Shown here: in pieces, positions 13,022 through 44,000 of the stretch
How positions within the stretch are numbered: position 1 is the stretch's first letter
Layout of the letters: each line of letters opens with the position of its first letter
NCBI GenBank assembly: GCA_037389465.1
Contig: JAZARR010000214.1
Coordinates: forward strand, 124,001-188,000
Direction of reading: 5' to 3'
Length of the DNA stretch: 64,000 nt
Origin: Baylisascaris procyonis
Lineage: Eukaryota > Nematoda > Chromadorea > Rhabditida > Ascarididae
Program-made: the position numbers and the translations under genes
The notes under the pieces: model-generated
What the model saw: the letters and a program-made list of their open reading frames with translations, nothing else
The model's database searches: none
Told to the model about the DNA's origin: nothing

Positions 13022-15854
13022 TATGTTGGTAAACGCTGATGAAGCGATAAGGAGCTTATGTCTGGCTATGAGTGATATGCTTGGTAAGCGAAGGAAAACA
13101 AAGCAATGATATAAGGATAGACCTGTGGGGTCTGCTTTAAACTAGCCGCCGTAATCCGAACTACCTTTATCCCATGACCACTGAAGATAAACCTAATCCG
13201 GTCCCAATTTAGAGAACGGTCCCGGTTTAGTTAAGAACTGATGCCCAACCGACTGGAGTTTAAACCATCTTCACATGACCATGGGTTAAAACTTCGTGAC
13301 CGACATCAGGACCCCATTCAACAAACGCTTAAATGCGATGCACAGAAATCAATAGTTGCTACAGAAAACTAAATATCAACGAATGCCCACTGCTGTTAGC
13401 TTCAAATTACACCTATGGCAGCTGCAAGCCTAGTCCAACCGTTTGTGCTTCTCTTCCAGATAATCAGCACAAAATGCACGACTTCACGTCATCAAACGAC
13501 CACCAACTAACGTGTATCTCGCGCTCATCATAACTCCTCATCAATTCAATATCCAGTCTCACAAAACAACCCTAAATACCACTGAAATATCACTCAGAAT
13601 TCGACACCTACAAAACTTTTCCAAAACTCAATCGAAAATTTGAAACGTGCAAACCAACCAACCGACCACCACACTCACACAAATATACAATGAAGCTTCG
13701 ACGTTCGTTCTCATCTCTTCGTATATTTGACGCGGCGCATCATTTTGAGCGGGAGAAATATTAAATACGCAACTAAGCTATAAATGAAAAAGCGCACTAA
13801 TTTGATCCATAATACGATAAGTGGTTTTGCAAATTTTACTATCCTATACCGGCGCTAGATTGGCGGTATATTTATGCATCGCCTTATTACATACTTTATG
13901 AAAATCTAATCGTGTTTGCAGGATCTTTCAATTATCCAGTTATTGCCTATTTCTGATCTATCCTCTGGACAACTAATTATCCACGAATAACCTTGTTCAA
14001 GTTTACTACTAACGATGTACTTAGGTAAGTAGTATGTTTAGCGTCTACTATGAACAGTATCCAAAAGCAAGGTAAGAAAGAAACCACAACGGTGTCCATT
14101 CCTTGCTTTCGGAAGGATTTAAGAAGTTCACTTAGCTTAAATCTTTCCCAAAGTTTTTTTTTTGAGCTTTTGTGCAACGATCTACATTGCTAAAAAATGG
14201 CGAGATGAATATAAAACAATAATAAATTGAGTTGAAAATGAGCATAAAACGGCGTAAAACCTTGTGGGAAAAGGTGATAGGGGAGTGGCTTAATACAAGA
14301 TCATATAATTTCGCCCAAGAAACCAATCAATGTGGCAGGAAAGTGATGTATGCAATAATTAATTAAGGTTTCAAATGAGAGACCACTCTAAGGAACCTTT
14401 CATAGAAGACATGTTTTACGATCCGATTGGTTTTGAAATGCTGGCCAATTCCACTGCAAATGCATGCAAATTTTTGGGCACTTTTAAAGGCCTTTAGGCC
14501 TTTCACAGTTGTCAAAATTGGTTTACCAGTATATGATATTTATAACGATTAGGTTTCATTATTTCAGTTGTGATGGTTCCCCCGCTGATAATATCTTATG
14601 AATGTACAAAATACGTAGGTATATATGCCTTAAAATAACGCCTTCATCATGCGCTCTAAAAACAGAAACTTCGCAAATAAAAACTGGCAAAAGCGCACAA
14701 AAGCCGATCGCAACGCAAGGTTATTACAAATATCGCAAAAAAAAGCGAAAAGTGAGACGACAAAACAGCGAAATCTACCGCGAATCTCTGTAAGGGAACT
14801 GAGCTCATTTTCTCCTTCCAAATTAAAGTTCGGGTAGTACTTTATTTTTTTAATTCACAAACTATCAGCCAATGAGAATCAAGAGCCGTTATTAATCAAC
14901 TGCGTGAAATGCTGAGAACATATCGATGCAATGGAATAGGAACTTTCGAAGTAAATGATATTTCGACCAAACAAATGGTTAGTCTTTCGACCAGCGGAAT
15001 ATTAGTTTTTAAGCATAAGCGAAACGAATATTTCTGGAACCCTGAAAAACTCAGGCGGGTCAGACTCTCAACTATCCACATTTGACCATTAACCGGTTTA
15101 TTGTCAAATCTTCGATCGGCGGAATTTTTGGTCGCTAAATCACTGTCGATCAGTGATCCACTGAATCGATTAAGGAATTTAATCGACCGATCAATAGAAA
15201 TCGACCTATTCAATGGCCTTGAACGATAGTATGACGTGTCTCGCTTGTATAGTATCAACGCGGACTTCTTTTTATGTAAATGGCGAACGTTATAATGTTG
15301 TCGTTAAGTTGTTATATGTAGGCAATTATTTTCTATTGCTGAGCAAATTGCGATCATTGGTCTATGAATCGTTTCGATAGAATCAACCTAAACGTTTGAT
15401 CAAACAATCAAACGACATGAATTCTCTCTCACCGTTTAAAAAATTTTTTCTGCAAATGACTTCTAAGCTAGAAGATAATAGATAACGATAGCATCTATCC
15501 GATGAAACATTTCCATTTATTAATGACGCCTAGTCAAACGTAGCTGTAGAAAGGAAAGGGAGGAATAGGGCGAGAGGAGCGATAATAGATATTGAAATCT
15601 ATATTGTTTAATTACTGTAAAATTTATGACATTCTTAAATTAAATATATAAAACAATTTCAATAGTAATACAAAATACAACCTTGTTAAACAATTTATTT
15701 TCAATAACCCAATGACATAAAGATATACGGAAAACAGTGAGCATTCATAGAAACATGGCATCGTTATTCCTACTATAGTAATATATTTCTTTATTATAGT
15801 TATTGGTTATTCCTCATTTATAAAAATTTTCCCTATTCTTAAGTATTTCGGAAT

Positions 15855-15926
<72 letters not shown>

Positions 15927-18168
15927 TGAATTCAACTGCAGGATGATATTAATATAGCTAAATGTGAAATATACGCAACTTTAGTATGAAAAGAGAAATG
16001 ATGGTGGAACTGTCGGCAACGTTCGATTTCAGGATGACAATCGTTGCATCAACGACAAATAAACTGACGCATTTGCAACATTGATCGTAGCGCAGAAAAA
16101 AGATCAATTTGTTGCCGAACCGGTATTCACCGACAGGGCGTCTCCTTACATGCTTGCCAATTGTAACCCAAATATAAGGAAAATTTAGGATAGACATTTT
16201 AGCTTTTAGCGAGAGATCTGAATAAATAAATATTGGTTGAAAAAATTTGCAACCAAAATTTAGCTATTTACCGCTTAATATACTTTTTTTTCTAAAAAAT
16301 AAGAAGTATTCATGTTGGCTGTATGAAAGAACGGATAATCTTTGATGATATATGAATGGGACTCGAAGACGGAATTGGATTGGACTTAATTAAATTGAAC
16401 TCGATTAAACTAAAATCCGAAAAAACAGATAAAACACTTTCGTGACGTGGAAAAGAATGAATAGGCTGCGTCAGTGACAACTACTTGACATTTGTAGCGG
16501 AAATATTATCAACACTGCGCACTCGAAACACTCCACGGCGGAAGAAAAACAAGAAGCAGCAAAGGTCGTATTCCTTTCTTTTCGACGCAATTAAGTTGAC
16601 GTAATTATCTCAACGCAACAAATTTTGAAAAAAAAAATGAATAGGACACCTCAAGAACAAGCAGAAAACAACACCTAATGACTAACACATCAGATAATGG
16701 AAGCATCCTATGACTTTCCTCGAATTTAATGCGACCTAGCTGTCATAGGTATGCACAATTTAGCTGTTTCTGTCCATTTATGAGCGACTGCTGTTCTCCC
16801 CACCTCTCCTTGTATAACTCTTCCTTCCCCTTAATGAATTAATCGATTCTCCGTCTTACAGCATTCTCTATTTCTGTGCCGCCTTTCAATTCATTTCAAG
16901 CAACGATCATAAATACTGCACTCTCCTACCACTTCATGCAGCGCTTTCATAGAAAATGGCTACCAACGTGAATGCATTCATTCATCTCTAAGTGCTTCCA
17001 CTTTATCCATACCAACTACAACCCGTCTCTCCACTACCACTAAAAGCCGAAATTTTCCCTCCATCTAAAATAACCCCGAAAACCCCTAACAAAGACAGAT
17101 CTTGTTCTCCACGACAGTCCTGAATTTATTGTGCGCATAAAAAGGAGATTCCCAAATGGAAAACAAATGATTTACTTCAGCGGCACAATAGTCATAGCAC
17201 CAATATATACACCATATGAAGCAGTAAAGACATATGAAATATTGAGATTTCAACTTGAGGAAAGCTCTAAATGCGGATATCATTGGAACAATAAATATCT
17301 TATTTACACTACTCTTGGATTTATACATCACTTCAAAATGAAGAGAAAATCTTGCTGCAATTCATAAAAGAATATAACACAATAAATGCAAATGACACTG
17401 AAAATTAAAAACGCTACAAGATGAAAGCACGTCATTAACAGTTGTTTGTCTTCTCCAACACATGACTACTAGAAACGACATAGGAAGGGAAGGTAAGGAA
17501 CGGATGAAGGAAAGGGTGCGGAGAGATGAGAAAAGAATGCAAAGAAGGGGAAGGTCATAGGTCGCAATCTACATACAAATATATTAGTATCTTGTTCTCA
17601 ACAATGAACAACACTCCATTTTGTTAGAGGAAAAAATTTGCGTTACCGACAACAGGTAGCGACATCGATATTACGCAGCTCACAATGCATCTCAGAAAAG
17701 TAAGAACAAAAACCCTCGGAATTTTTACATCTCACTCTTATATCTTCCCCAACAAATTTTCTCGTTGAATAGACTAGAAAGCCATGTCTCTATAGGAGTG
17801 TTTGATAATAATCTCATATTTTATAATGCCTTGATCCTGAAATGAATTTGAGTGCCTCTTTAGTTCATTCCACATCAACGATTGAATATCTACAACAATG
17901 TGCAATAAAACTCCTTTTTAACTCCCATATTAAAACTTCCATAAGCAGATTGTTATCTGGCTAGCCATTTTTCATACGCATTCCTGTTTCACTACTAATT
18001 TGTCTTTCCAAATGCACCCTCTCCCCTTACTTGATTCAGTCTTTCTATTCTCCCATCTCTTCCATAAACTCTCCCTCTTTTTCCTCCCCCTACATTCCGC
18101 TTAACACGTCATCACATTTTCATACCAATCGCTATGGCGTAGTAATGCTCAAGAAACTCGGCAGTACA
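13022..18168. other. Intergenic stretch between the DIS3L2-like and SNAPC4 genes
   Basis: I found no supported gene in these 5.1 kb. Open frames are short and lack acceptor/donor pairs with consistent phase. Contents: a GC-richer patch with imperfect inverted repeats (about 13160-13300), a TA microsatellite (15862-15923), a pyrimidine-rich tract (about 16795-17060) and another at 18040-18095. The right part should include the 3' UTR of the SNAPC4 gene; I see no clear poly(A) signal. Confidence 0.6.
15862..15923. repeat. (TA)n microsatellite
   Basis: About 31 uninterrupted TA dinucleotides in intergenic DNA. Confidence 0.95.
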
Positions 18169-34613
<16,445 letters not shown>

Positions 34614-34622
34614 CGTAATATG

Positions 34623-34632
34623 CTGGAAAGAC
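34623..34632 (-). other. Likely spliced-leader acceptor of SNAPC4
   Basis: Minus-strand GTCTTTCCAG ends nine bases before the ATG at 34613. The frame continues open into the first exon, and no upstream exon was recognised. Confidence 0.45.
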
Positions 34633-37600
34633 ATAACAAAGATAAACATAATTGAATGACTCTATTCCCTAATGCGTTATTCTATTCCCTAAACATAACT
34701 GAATGCATTTGGTGTCTTTTTCATTTATTACAGCTTCGATAGAAAAGTTCTGCAAGAAAATTTCCTCGAAAGCTTAAAAAAGACGTTCTTTCAACATATA
34801 AGGTATCGCATTATTACATACAGAATTTCTTTTTTTTTAAATATATTTTGCGAAAAGTGAGTAAAATTCAGTCTGTTTATCAAGACAGGCTCCTGAATCA
34901 GAATAGCAGTTCACAGATGACAGTATACGAATATGTGAACGCTAACCCCCATCTTGAATCCAGTCGTAGCCGGGATTGAAACTTATTCAGGCCTCACCTA
35001 TGTGCGTTCCACGCTTCACGCAATTATACACCGTAAGCATGCAATTGAAATATTTTTAAAGGTTGGAAAACCTCTACTCGGTAGAATCGATGCAGATTTT
35101 AGAGAAATGGAAAGGGCTAAGAACAGGACGCGAACCTGGAAAAAAATAGATGGGGAGTGGAAAAGGAGATGATCAGGAGAACGACATGAAAAGTTGTTCA
35201 TAAGACTTAAGGAGATGCTTTTATCTTCAAAGCTTAGTGGAATTCTACTCCCCCAGGATGCATGTGATGTTGTTCTTGCTCGAAATCAAATTTCGAAAGT
35301 CTTTTGATCGCGCACTACTCGCATCATCTAACAATATGAGTGTATCGGGAAGTCGATCTGAGCCAAATTTGGGTCTTAGCATAAATGGAAGCGGGATTGG
35401 ATTTAATATAGAGCTCTGGAACTTTTTTTGATTAGAATAACACTTTTTTGTCTAGAAATTTGCACAGTATAAGAAGACCGAAGTTGACCTTTTTTGATGT
35501 GAACAACAAAAATAACTATTGGAAAAACCTTGAAATCGTGAACATTGGCAACATTTTCTAAAGAAAAATAAATTTGTCCAAATATTCCGCATAACATTTG
35601 TTGGATGACTTCAAAAAAAAGTTCACCTTCGAAAATCACTCCCATTATTTTTCAAAAATCGAATGCACAGCTATACTCTTGTCGACCCGTTTACAGCCAC
35701 CACAATTCAAAATACTATCACCCCGACAAAACTAGACGCCATTAAAATCGTCCTACCTAACATATCAACGCAATCCAGGTCGCCGGCTAATGAGCAATAA
35801 GCAAACTATGTAATATCAGCGGTAACTGTTCACAATTTATGTATTAAGAACGAAGCAAATATTTTCGCTTGGAAGCTAACGTTTCAATAGTAACAGCTAA
35901 AAATCACTTTATTAAGTGAATTTCTAAGCTTTAAAAACTGTATTAAAACGATGGTATTTATTTTTGAATATGAATCAAAAACCTTCAATATACATCACCA
36001 TCTATCTATACATAATCGACAGAAGTACAAAGCACTGTATCTATATAAACGACCTCATCTGGTACGTTCAAGGTGAACGATTTGAATTTGTTACATGAGA
36101 TATTCAACAAATAGGGTTTCTGAAGGAAATTATAGCACTATTTTAAAACAATAATATTTGATTATTTTCTAAATTGTAAGTATAAAGCGTCGTTTAACCA
36201 TCCATTTGCTCTCCTTTTTAAACCTCAAATCAACATGAACATTCAAATCAACATGGATGATTAATCGCTAATTATAAAGTTAGGTTGTTGTTGTTTGTAG
36301 TTTCAATATCACTGATAGTATAAACTAAAAGAGTTTATCAATTCTATAATTGAGTATATAGTGACTAATGTCCAATGTAAGAGAACAAAAAGAATAATGT
36401 CTCCTGTTGGGCTACGATCATTTGGTTGCATTCTGCTCATTTCATTCGGATTGCTTTAGGTATCCTTATATTAGATCAATTATCCCATATTCCATAAACT
36501 ATCTCAACAATGGGATTATTGCTTATTTTCAATTCTATTGCTAATGCAGGAAATCAATGTCCATCTAATCAGCCCTCTAAATAGACAATCGAAGTGATTT
36601 GCAAAACGTTTCGCAATCATGTTATATGGAGGGTGATGAAGTTAATACTTCCTTTTCTTTTCTCTTCATTCAAATGCGGAAGGACAACCTAGACAATAAG
36701 TTGCAAATGCGTTCAATTGAACGTAGGCGTTAAATATAGCTCTGAGTGAATGAACAGATTTGTGTTGTTGAATGCTCATTCAGAGAAAGCAAAACGTTGA
36801 AGTAGAGTGCAAAACGATGCACAGTGGTTGCTAGTTGATGAAACAGCTGTGCTACATCTCTCATAGCTGAGTGCCTGAGGTAGAGTTCTACGTTCACACT
36901 GTTTTATTTCTATACTCCTTTCTTCACGCCCATTTCCTATCCAACTGTTGCTTGCTTCATCGAACACTTTTATTCAACTTTTCGAGCGATCGTTTGCAGT
37001 GTTCAATTATGTTTGTATATGTTTATGATGCTTAAATATTTCTCTAGAGAATATCCCTTTGCATCATAAAATCTCGTTCTCATGCCTTCTACATGTTCCC
37101 CTACCTATAAGTTTTCCTGTTTCTTCTAAGAAGGTTTATAGAAAGAGATGAAAATTTTAAAACTCTTCTCACAATGAATGAAGCACAGGTCGAAGATGTG
37201 AATACAACTGTTGATTTTAAGTCATATGTCAAGGTTAATAGGAAATAAGAACTGCAAAATTGAAGCATTTGATCTCACACGGATGAAGGATTTGAAATCA
37301 AAAGGTCGAATTTTACTCATGTGGAGGAAAGAGAAGCATACTAAAAAAAGCCTAAAATCACTGTTTTACGGTAGATATATTTATGCAAACTGTCAATCTC
37401 TTTGTTCGTATGCGAAATTGATTCTTTTTTTCGCAAATTTATATGATATCTCTTAAATATATACTTTGAAATTTCTTTGTGTTTCACTTTCAATGTCATT
37501 TGATAATGGAATATGCGTATTGTTATCTTTCATATAAAACATACGATATATCCTACTATACATTCATTTATCCAATTATTCGAATTTCATTTCTTCGGTT

Positions 37601-39863
37601 TTCAAATTCCATTTCTTAAGTTTTCGAATTCCATTTATTAAGTCCATTATTCAACAGTACTATTCTAAACTCTATTTAAAAGCATATTTTATGAGGAATA
37701 GAAGGAGCTTTGATGTAAGGTGTTGGACGTATGATTTCAGCAATAGCAATGTGGGCGGTAGCATCATAGAGAGTGCCCCACCTGTTCAATTGGCTTTTTT
37801 CACTGATGCTTCAGTTCCCAAAACTTGTTCCCCCGCATAAATTGGCCAGTTTCTTAGAGAGAAAAAAAGTAAAAATTGCCAAAGAACACAAATCCCCGAT
37901 TTAAACGATCCGAGGAGCAAAAAAATACTGTTTATGGAAGCGGCCTAATTGTGCCGACTATAGTTCCGTACGCTCAAACGCACTCGAAAAACTAATGAAA
38001 AACTGTTTAATGTGGATGAAAAAATGAAAATTTATAGAACACCTCTACCTGAAAAGAGATGCTTCACTTAGGAAGTACAGCTTATCTTCTAGGGAGCAAC
38101 TTCAATTAGCAGGTTCCTGAAGAGTAATTGGCTTAAAATCGACGAAATTTAAATTATTTGGTGGGAAGGCGATAATAAGCTTCTCAATGAGGAAGGAAAC
38201 AGTATTGGTAATAGTAATTGAAATGGATGAAATGTGAATTCAATCTTAGTGATTTGATCCTCAGTGATTTTATCAATGCGATTATTCGAGAGGAGATTCA
38301 AGTGGAAAAAGATGATGGATCTATGCATCTCTCTCAACTCAACAGGGATATTTTTTAAGGCTATAATTCATCACCTGTTACGATGCATCTTAAATCGAAT
38401 GATATAAAGCTCCGGAGTTCTTAGTGGGCGTAATTTTTAAATGTAGATGAATGGAAGCAATACAACCAAAAGAAAGAGTACGCAAGTTGACGGAGAGCTC
38501 ATTTTTGATGGACTGGTTCGAGTTCGGTCTCTTTTTTTTCTAAATATACGCTGGTCGGCACTCGACAAATCCTTCGAGAGACAATGCTCAACGAACGCGT
38601 CGATACACAGCACACCTCTCGGCTCAGTGTAAATGTCTTACCCCAACTGCTTCACATCGTCTTTCCACATTCGCATTCATTCACGTTCCATTTTCCTATT
38701 GCAATTCATTGAGCAGTAAACGCTTGCATTATCAAATAAACTACTTCCGATTCTAGTTTTTTTTTTTTTTTGTAACATGAATGGTGGTCGATTAAGTTGC
38801 TTCTTGATTATCTGTCACCTACGATTATATGACTTGATCTTTAAAAAGTTGACTAATCTTTGCCTTTCAACCAACCATATAATTGCTACTCTCCTAATAT
38901 TCATAAAATATGTCAAATAATATCACACCTTGCTATCAATAAATCACCATTAATCATTATTACTTAACTATTATTCAATTTTTGCTTCTGTTTAACGATT
39001 CATTTATGGTGACTATTGTGATATTATTAAATTTGACGATTGCTTACAACATATTTTGTTCAAGAATAAAAGTATTACTTTCTTCAGTGTGTACGATTAT
39101 TGGATTTTCTAAGGCTACGATTTGTTGAGAATATCTCACATAACTTTAATGATGTACTAGAATTAAACTTAAGTCTTGATTCTTTTTCAGCCAGAAGGCT
39201 TTAATTAACTGTAATCGTGTATGAATGGTTTTCATTTGTTTGCAATATTTTAAAGTTATTTCCTGCAATAGACACTGATATTATTTGTCTTGTTTAGCAT
39301 CGATATAAGCGTTAAAATGGAATACACGTTCACAGTAATATCATGAACACCTCGAAGTGCTCATCTTGTGAAACTCTTCAAAATTTATCACATAGAAGAG
39401 GCGCTTAGCGCTTGATATAGCCTTTTGGCGAAGCAATAACTGAGACTGAAGGTGCAAAATCTTCACCGCTATAAATTGTGATCTCATCCTAGATGACAGT
39501 GATTCTAGAATGTTTTTGAACTTATGTAAATTTCTAATTCATAGCTACATTTTCTATGTCGGAATATTACGATTGTAAATTAGGCGAATAATGAAAAAGA
39601 TAATGAAAACTGAAGGTTAGCAATATTGGGTTACCAGGGTCATTATGCGATGAAATTGATATTTTTAAATGGAATTTGGGGTAATATTTGAGGAGTAATG
39701 CATGAAAGAAAGAGAGCGACCTCGTATAGGTGTTATTACAGTTGAAAAGTGCTACAACCACTTATCATCGCAACCGGTTATGATGTGAATATACTCAATT
39801 AGTGCCATTCAAAACCATCGAATTTCAGTTCTTTTCATACATCATTTTTATTTGCTTTCCTCT

Positions 39864-39911
<48 letters not shown>

Positions 39912-40460
39912 TGATTTATAAAAATGAAAGAAAATTCTTTCACAAACCATATTTCTTGAGCTAACAGCTCGAGTAAATTAACGAAAAAATTTAAACAGTT
40001 ATCATTCGATACGAAAATACTCAATGGGAAAATTTTCATCCCGTATGATATAATAATTAACCGCTTTAATTTTGCATATTCATTAGCTTTGAAATTTCTC
40101 TGTATGTCTGTATCGCTATCAATTATTGATCTATTTGATGAAAACAGGTCCACGTATTCAAATGAAAACACTTCTAGATCTATTCTCTGTTAATTTCGTT
40201 TTCTCAAGCCCCACTAATTGGCTTCTTAACTTTGTTTATTATCATCCAAAACGATAAAGGATGACTGTCAATTTGACTTCGTTAATCATCCACATAATTT
40301 TTGCTTTTTCACGATATCATTGAATTCTAGAGAAAACATTAAATGTGATTGATAAAATAAACGTTCGCATATTAATTTGCTTATGAAGTTATGACTTATT
40401 AATGTTGTATATGCACTTCTACTTATTGCTAATCATGATCGTTGACACTTATTAGAAATA
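34633..40460. other. Intergenic stretch between SNAPC4 and profilin
   Basis: These 5.8 kb separate two divergently transcribed genes, so promoters of both should lie here. I found no exon chain with consistent phase on either strand. Contents: a TA array at 39867-39907, homopolymer T near 38757-38772, and otherwise AT-rich unique sequence. One open stretch at 35290-35405 (plus) has balanced codons but no partner exons, so it is not called. Confidence 0.55.
39867..39907. repeat. (TA)n microsatellite upstream of profilin
   Basis: About 20 TA units, 570 bp upstream of the profilin acceptor. Confidence 0.95.
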
Positions 40461-40470
40461 TCACTTTCAG
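40461..40470 (+). other. Likely spliced-leader acceptor of profilin
   Basis: TCACTTTCAG ends eight bases before the ATG at 40479. It matches the worm acceptor consensus and there is no coding exon upstream. Confidence 0.55.
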
Positions 40471-40478
40471 CTGCAATA

Positions 40479-41048
40479 ATGTCTTGGGCAGATCTCGTGA
40501 ATAACAATCTCGTTGGCTCGGGTAACGTGTCCAAGGCAGCCATATGTGGTTTTGATGGCTCTGTTTGGGGCAAATCCGATAATTTTAAGGTTAGAATGCT
40601 CTATATTGCAACGAAAATTAATACTGGCAAGAAATATGATTATGAATTTGAATTTGTCATCAAAGAGAGAGGAAGATTAATTTCTTCACAAGGTAAGTTC
40701 ATTTGCACACCAATAATTATGCTGCAGAAAGAATTTTTTTTTTTTTTCATTTGAATGCCTAATGAGATTACTGAAGAAAAGAATTTCTTAAAAGTTGACC
40801 ATAGTTATAGATTAGAATATGATATTAGTCTTATCAATCGAAATGATCCTTATTCAGTTCCACTATCTCAATCATATCTGCTTATCTGCCGATAATTTAT
40901 TTAAATAAGAACTTAATAGAATCGATTTCTAAAGGCGACATTAAGATATATATGAACTGTTCTGTTGGCAGATGTGAAGATGCGCCATATGGAACAGATG
41001 ATGATGACGCTACATCGATTATTACAACGCTCAATAGCAATCAACTAA
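40479..41048 (+). CDS. Possible alternative short profilin transcript (candidate isoform)
   Basis: Exon 1 of profilin stays open past its GTTAGA donor to a better donor at 40692/40693 (CACAAG/GTAAGT). A TTGGCAG acceptor at 40971 then leads in phase into 40972-41048, which ends in TAA. The product would be 96 residues: the first 37 of profilin, then a new charged tail (KYDYEFEFVIKERGRL, then MRHMEQMMMTLHRLLQ). It lacks the profilin core, so it could not fold as a profilin. AATAAA near 41235 could serve as poly(A) signal. This may be a real alternative end or a chance open intron. Confidence 0.35.
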
Positions 41049-44000
41049 GCTAAAGGAGCGTGTACCTCATAGCTGCATAATGTTAGAGGTTTGCCTACAT
41101 AACCCAATAGACAACTGGAATGAATTTTTCCGGATATGGAATAGAATTTATGATTTAATCCAAAATTACTGATTTATTTATGAGGTGAGCGGAAGTGATT
41201 GAGTGCAATCGTGCGAAATGAATCGTTTAGACGAAATAAAGCGGAAGTGACGAATTAGTGATGAGCTACTTGAAGTTATATTGATTCAATAGAGGAAAGA
41301 TTTGAAAGCGAAAAGGGAGCAGTATTAAAACTTTTTTTTTGCAAATGAGGAATTTATGACTCGGATGCGCCACCAAAAACGTCGCACCAGAGGGTGCGAA
41401 CGCAAGATGTTGCGCTTGTCGAGCGAATGCTAAACCACTGAGCTCATGGGAAAGACTTGCCTGGCCACTATTTTTTTCTCTTCTATCAGTCGCAATGTAC
41501 ATATAACGCAATGCAGCTCCAAAGAGTAGAATGCCAGCAATCAGAATATAACCGATAATATACGCGACAGTATGCTAAGCGTTAACCATGCACTTATATG
41601 ATTACAGTTCAAAATTTTCTATAATTTAAATCCAAACCTACAATTCAAATATGGAGTTGAAAATTAGCAACATAATAGTAGCTGTCGTTTAATAAATGTT
41701 GGCCCTCAGGATGTAAAGATGCAATATTAGATCTGACTAACTGAATAAAAAATTCTTGCGAACATAGATGCTAATTAAACAACAGCAAGAGCAATATTCC
41801 ATAGCTTCATCAACTTGAGTAACGATGAAGCTAATGTAAATGTTATCTTTATGTGAGATAAGTATTCATTATACGTATCATTTCTTCATTTGGAGAGCTA
41901 GAAGTGTTTGATGATAACATAGTTAAAAATTTAGAACTTATTCAATTTTTATTTATGTTGACTTCAAAATGCGTTTTATGTTATTATCATAAAGGATATC
42001 TTAGCAAGCGACTCGCATAGTATTATCTTCAGCGTTTAATACGATCGACTGAAAAGGAAATGAAAATTGTTGGCGATAATATTGCCAGTCAAATTCTATC
42101 AATTAAGTCACAAATCTGCGTTTACACGAAAAATGTAACACAGTAGATAATCAAGGTGTTCAACATGCACTTTGTGTTATTAAATATGATATGTTGTATT
42201 ACAAAAATGGTGACAACACCACCGGAATATTCAGAACATTAAAATGTTTTTTAATTGTATTCATTAAAACTTGCGTAAGAAATTACCCCTATGCATTTTG
42301 CAGACAGTGGATGAGTTAGATATCCCCAACTCAAGCTTACGCATACTACCCACCTCAAGTCGTGCCAACTTTCCAGAAAAGAAGTTGCACAATGTACAGC
42401 TAAAACATTCTCTACCACCTCGTTGACTTTATCTTCACTACTTTCGCGCTTAATTAACGAAAATTCTATATTTGAAAAGTTTAATCGGCTGCTTTAATGC
42501 TCATCATAGGCAAATTACATGAATTGAACGCAACAAAGAAAGCGCTTTGATACGACCTTGAAGATTATTTGCTATCGTGTATCGTCAATATTGGTAGATC
42601 ATAATAACCAGAAGTACTTACTGCCCTCTTCAAGTATCAAAATTTTATTCCTATGAGATGAATACTCACTAAAACTCGACTCTCATTGAGCGGAATCCCA
42701 CCATATTGCATCTGAAGCATTCGTTTATCTTTGTTAGAGGGAGCGTAAAGCATATAGTTCAAGAGGGCGTTTAATAATACTTTATGTCTCATGGCTCTTC
42801 TCCCCTTCTCAGATACTCCCTTGAATACTTCACCCTTTGCATACCAAATGTATTAATGCATTCAATATTACTTCGTAAGTGATAAAAAAGACGTTGCTTG
42901 CAGATTGAATTCAGTGTAAGCTTAATGAATCCTTTGCTTTCCGCTTAATAAATTGCCAATGCTTTGTTGCGCTATGAAAGAAAGCGGCATTCTTTATCGT
43001 AATATAGAGAGTGGGCTATATTTCTTAGGCATAAGAACTCGATTAAGCTTAGGCCTGTTGATAATGGAATTTTATGAGTGAGATTTTCGTTTAATGCATT
43101 TGTTATCGGTTTAGTGCAGACACGAATAAACTGCATTGCCCATATTGCTTCATTCTATTTTCAATTTTGTGAATTTTGTAATTTTTGCAATGATCGAATA
43201 CGAAAAAGAATTTTTTTTGTAATTCATGAATTTCTAGTGTGTCCTAGAAAATTTGTAAAAGAACGGAATCTTTTTTTTTTGTTTTTGTTAAATAATGAGA
43301 TCTCATTATTCGCTGACGTCACCTTTCAGAAAAATTATCGAGAAGGCAATCATATAATCTTCCACCCATTAATTTTTTTCCTTAAATTCGTTTATAAGAT
43401 GATCTCTCATCATCTTTTAATACCTATGAGAAATTGTACGCGATTTTATTTGTATCCACTTATTCTTTTTTCCATTTATTAAATTTGTTCGAATAGCATT
43501 GTTGGATAATTTTATGGCTGTTAAGTGTCATTTTTCCTTTATAAATTTAAAGGGATTTGAAAAAATGATCGAAGCGTATCACGAAGTGAACATAAGATTT
43601 TGAAAAATATATGCGAATTAGTATTGAAAAATAAATAATTTGCAGTTTGTTTTTTTTTTTCGTTATATTTGTCAGTCGTATCGAACATCGAAAGTTTTTT
43701 ACAGTTGGAAACGGCAGAGGCAGTCGCTGCTGGACGAGGATTTCAAAATAAGGACACCTTGTTAGGAACGGGAATGAGGTTTGAAGGTGAAAAATATTTC
43801 GTCCTGCAAGCAGATGATGAGCGAATCATCGGCAAAAAAGGATCTAATGGCTTCTTCATTTACAAAACTGGTCAAGGTATTTTTTATGAAATTTACTCTT
43901 GTGCTAAGATTCCAAAGACTGAGGTCATACTCCATTTGCTGGAGCTCGATCTCGATCTCCTTTCTTCCTCTGAAAGAAATAATTTGGAAAGATGTTTTTT

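Noticed and set aside
35101..35150. B-box-like GGTTCGCGTCC on the minus strand
   Set aside because: No A-box or cloverleaf arms are found at tRNA spacing.
43078..43482. 134-codon plus-strand frame in profilin intron 1
   Set aside because: It is a Phe/Leu/Ile-rich translation of T-rich intron sequence, with no motif and no splice partners.
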